Origin: an uncultured Oxalobacter sp.
GTDB lineage: Bacteria; Pseudomonadota; Gammaproteobacteria; Burkholderiales; Burkholderiaceae_D
DNA: 7,660 nucleotides
Direction of reading: 5' to 3'
Assembly (NCBI GenBank): GCA_934401755.1
Contig: CAKRSU010000044.1
Coordinates: 1 to 7,660, forward strand
Numbering within the stretch: position 1 is the stretch's first letter; each line of letters begins with the position of its first letter. The position numbers were made by a program, and so were the translations under genes. The notes under the pieces are model-generated. The model made no database searches, was not told the DNA's origin, and was given only the letters and a program-made list of their open reading frames with translations. Positions 5,670-7,660 of this stretch are shown here, piece by piece.

Positions 5670-7301
5670 TTAATGAGCCACTTGACGATAATCGTCTGGA
5701 TTAATATGCAATTTTTTCAATCGCGCAAGAAGGGTTGTTCGTTTTAATCCTAATTTGGCGGCAGTTCCATGTTTGCCGCCAATAACGCCGTGACAGGTTT
5801 TAAGTGCATCAATTAATGTTTCACGATCCGTATCTGGCAATGGATGGCTTGAAGGTTGAGGCAAATCAATCGAGTGATAAAAATCTTTCTGTAATGGGAT
5901 AACGGATTCTGGATGTGTTTGTGTTTCGAGATGTCGGAGGTAATCGGGAGTTAAATTAAGAACATGATTTTCTCCAGTCATGATGACTGCTCGTTCGATG
6001 ACATTTTCCAATTCACGAATATTTCCATACCAAGGCATATGAGACATGACGGATAGCGTATCTGCGGGAATTTCCGTAATATTTCGTCCCATTTTTTGAG
6101 CAAATTTTAGCGTAAAGTAATTGACCAATAAGGGGATATCCGTTGCACGCTCACGAAGGGGAGGAACGGTAATTGGAAAAACATTCAAGCGATAATATAG
6201 ATCGCTTCGAAACGTTTTCTCGTTAATTTTTTGGATGAGATCATTATTGGTTGCGGCGATAAACCGGACATCTAGTGGAATAATTTCTGTTCCACCGAGC
6301 CTACGAATTTGATTTTCTTGCAAGACACTTAGTAATTTCGGTTGAAGTTCTATTGGCATATCACCAATTTCATCAAGAAATAAGGTGCTGTGATTAGCCT
6401 GCTCAAAATGTCCAATTGAACGATTCTGCGCACCAGTAAAAGCTCCTTTTTCATGTCCAAAAAGCTCATTTTCCATAAGTTCTGATGGAATTGCTGTGCA
6501 ATTCATACGAACCATTGTACGGTCTTTTCTGCTGCTTAGATTATGGATCGTTTGTGCAATTAATCCTTTGCCTGTTCCTGTTTCACCAAGCAGCAATATC
6601 GTAGCATTACTATCTGCTACGATTTTAATTTGTCGGAGAATTGATTTGATCGCTTTACTTTGTCCAATAACATCATAAACATTATTACTTTCAAGGATAC
6701 TGTTATCTAAAGTAAGATTTTGAGCATTTTGTTGATGAAACAGTGAATCATAGGCATTTTCTTTCGATAAAATCACATCCAAAGCCAGTGCGAGTCGCAA
6801 TGAAACTTTTTCGAGTAAATCAATATTTTGGGGAGTAAAAAGGGGTTTAGTGAAACTACCTATTAAAAAAATACCGATAACATCATTGCCAGATATCAGA
6901 GGAATACCTAGTAAAGCAGTTAGTTTTTCGATTGGAATTTGTGTTTTGAGTTTAAATCGTTCAGAGTGAATGGCTAATTGAGTTGAATCTAACAGTAAGT
7001 TTTTACGGTTAAGAATAATTTCTTCTAAAAAGGATTGATCCAATTGTGCTGTATGGCAATCATGATGATCAAGCCCGTTTTTATCATAGGTTGCAAATGA
7101 AGAAAATAAACTATGCGAAGAAAATAGGGGAATCTCGATTGCAATAAATTCCAATCCTAAAAAATCATGGAGTTGATCGGCTGCGTTTTTCAGGAGTTCT
7201 GGTATTGTATGGGCAGAGAGAATATGGTCAGTCAAATCGACAAGAAAGTGGAAATATTCAATATCTGAATAAGAAACGCTATTGTGAAGAATATCAGTCA
7301 T
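5670..7301 (-). CDS. Sigma-54-dependent transcriptional activator (GAF, AAA+, Fis-type HTH; FhlA-like architecture)
   Basis: The 543-residue protein activates RNA polymerase carrying sigma-54 by ATP hydrolysis. Counting from the ATG at 7301, about residues 20-175 look like a GAF sensor domain. The AAA+ domain begins at VIGQSKAIKSILRQI (211-225) and has Walker A GETGTGKG (239-246), the sigma-54 contact loop GAFTGA intact (286-291), Walker B TLFLDEIGDM (306-315) and the arginine-finger region RSDLYYRLNVFP (365-376). The C-terminal Fis-type helix-turn-helix includes GTAAKLGLKRTTLLARLKKL (512-531), like FhlA/HyfR-type activators. With all motifs intact it should be functional. A TTG at 7325 would add eight residues, but the ATG at 7301 is preferred because AGGA lies two bases upstream. 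It is convergent with the polysaccharide genes and nothing visible links it to them; the ligand of the GAF domain and the target promoter are unknown. Its coding strand does not share the extreme A+T bias of the adjoining region. Confidence 0.95.
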   Translation of the reverse strand: MTDILHNSVSYSDIEYFHFLVDLTDHILSAHTIPELLKNAADQLHDFLGLEFIAIEIPLFSSHSLFSSFATYDKNGLDHHDCHTAQLDQSFLEEIILNRKNLLLDSTQLAIHSERFKLKTQIPIEKLTALLGIPLISGNDVIGIFLIGSFTKPLFTPQNIDLLEKVSLRLALALDVILSKENAYDSLFHQQNAQNLTLDNSILESNNVYDVIGQSKAIKSILRQIKIVADSNATILLLGETGTGKGLIAQTIHNLSSRKDRTMVRMNCTAIPSELMENELFGHEKGAFTGAQNRSIGHFEQANHSTLFLDEIGDMPIELQPKLLSVLQENQIRRLGGTEIIPLDVRFIAATNNDLIQKINEKTFRSDLYYRLNVFPITVPPLRERATDIPLLVNYFTLKFAQKMGRNITEIPADTLSVMSHMPWYGNIRELENVIERAVIMTGENHVLNLTPDYLRHLETQTHPESVIPLQKDFYHSIDLPQPSSHPLPDTDRETLIDALKTCHGVIGGKHGTAAKLGLKRTTLLARLKKLHINPDDYRQVAH

Positions 7302-7660
7302 TTTCCTGCTATGTTTAAAATCCAATATGGATTCTAAACCCTGTTTCGTACAACAAAAATTACCTAAAAATTATCGCAAAGGCGAATTCTAACATATTTG
7401 ACCGACTATTCTGTAATAGTTTGTTTTTTAGAAGAATTTTATAGTGATGATAGTGATTTGTTATCCTAAATGAGTTTTTATCATTGTTTTTAATTATCTT
7501 TCAATTTTCATGCGACACAATTTAACGTATAGAAGATGATAATAAACGATCTATCGTGATTTTTTTAGGAAATTCTTTGGGGGTGTATTAGATAAGCAGT
7601 TAATTTATACTTATTTAATGAAGATAACTCATTGTAAATTAAAGCATTCTATACAGAAAA
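7302..7660. other. Upstream region of the sigma-54 activator, no gene seen
   Basis: No frame on either strand here looks like a protein, and no tRNA, sigma-54 promoter (GG-N10-GC) or repeat array is visible. It holds a candidate promoter and dyad for the activator (7386-7420) and a short imperfect hairpin followed by a T run near 7546-7566. A divergent gene may begin beyond the right edge. Confidence 0.6.
7386..7420 (-). promoter_or_regulatory. Candidate promoter with overlapping dyad upstream of the activator
   Basis: On the minus strand TGTTAGAAT (7394 down to 7386) is an extended -10 element with a 5-of-6 hexamer. The -35 region is poor, as is common for extended -10 promoters. The inverted repeat ACTATT-CTGT-AATAGT (7405-7420) covers where the -35 would lie, so a bound protein there could block transcription; autoregulation by the Fis-type domain is one possibility. 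The leader to the ATG at 7301 would be about 80 bases. Confidence 0.3.

Noticed and set aside
5680..5692. Palindrome GACGAT-A-ATCGTC at the end of the activator, as a possible terminator
   Set aside because: It lies inside the coding sequence before the stop, has a one-base centre that cannot form a loop, and has no T run after it in the direction of transcription.
6496..6678. Plus-strand open frame of 60 codons with a hydrophobic product inside the activator
   Set aside because: It is antisense to the Walker A region of a well-conserved AAA+ domain; the hydrophobic look comes from the complement of that sequence.
7546..7566. ACGAT-CT-ATCGT followed by seven T, as a terminator
   Set aside because: The two-base loop leaves only a four-base stem, and no gene ends upstream of it on the plus strand in this window.
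1..7660. CRISPR array, tRNA or rRNA gene, insertion sequence or transposase
   Set aside because: I saw no regularly spaced repeats, no tRNA-like cloverleaf arms, no rRNA sequence and no transposase motifs on either strand; the composition change is not flanked by visible terminal repeats.

Overview
The window looks like one end of a surface-polysaccharide (capsule, O-antigen or exopolysaccharide) gene cluster from a Gram-negative bacterium, most likely a moderately low-GC proteobacterium. The evidence is a fused GDP-mannose pyrophosphorylase/phosphomannose isomerase of the CpsB/ManC/AlgA type, a GalE-like sugar epimerase, several glycosyltransferases, and a GAF-AAA-Fis sigma-54 activator. The sequence does not let me name a genus.

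Layout. 1-270: C-terminal 89 residues of a UDP-glucose 4-epimerase-like protein, cut by the left edge. 332-1382: a family 2 glycosyltransferase broken by a one-base frameshift in an eight-A run. 1427-2926: intact bifunctional manC/cpsB. 2927-3087: A+T-rich spacer with a perfect 9-bp inverted repeat and a possible promoter. 3088-4107 (probably originally to 4196): a second family 2 glycosyltransferase that seems to have lost its last 30 or so residues to a frameshift in a T run. 4199-5023: a GT32-type (DXD) sugar transferase. 5024-5669: very A+T-rich DNA without an intact gene, holding what looks like a decayed FkbM-type methyltransferase. 5670-7301, minus strand: a complete sigma-54-dependent regulator, convergent with the polysaccharide genes. 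7302-7660: its upstream region with a candidate promoter and dyad; no other gene seen.

How the genes fit together. GalE would supply UDP-galactose (or UDP-GalNAc) and ManC would supply GDP-mannose from mannose-1-phosphate and fructose-6-phosphate. The three glycosyltransferases would add sugars to a lipid-linked repeat unit at the inner membrane, and the FkbM remnant would once have methylated a sugar. The sigma-54 regulator lies tail-to-tail with the cluster, and nothing in the window ties it to polysaccharide synthesis.

Composition splits the window at about 2930. The left part has moderate G+C, with C far exceeding G on the coding strand. From 2930 to about 5660 the DNA is much poorer in G+C and G exceeds C, so the two right-hand transferases and the remnant were probably acquired separately from galE-manC. 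I found no wholly new system. The most useful observations are the two repairable frameshifts, the repeated hydrophobic/basic tails on the right-hand transferases, the methyltransferase remnant and the dyad at 3056-3078.
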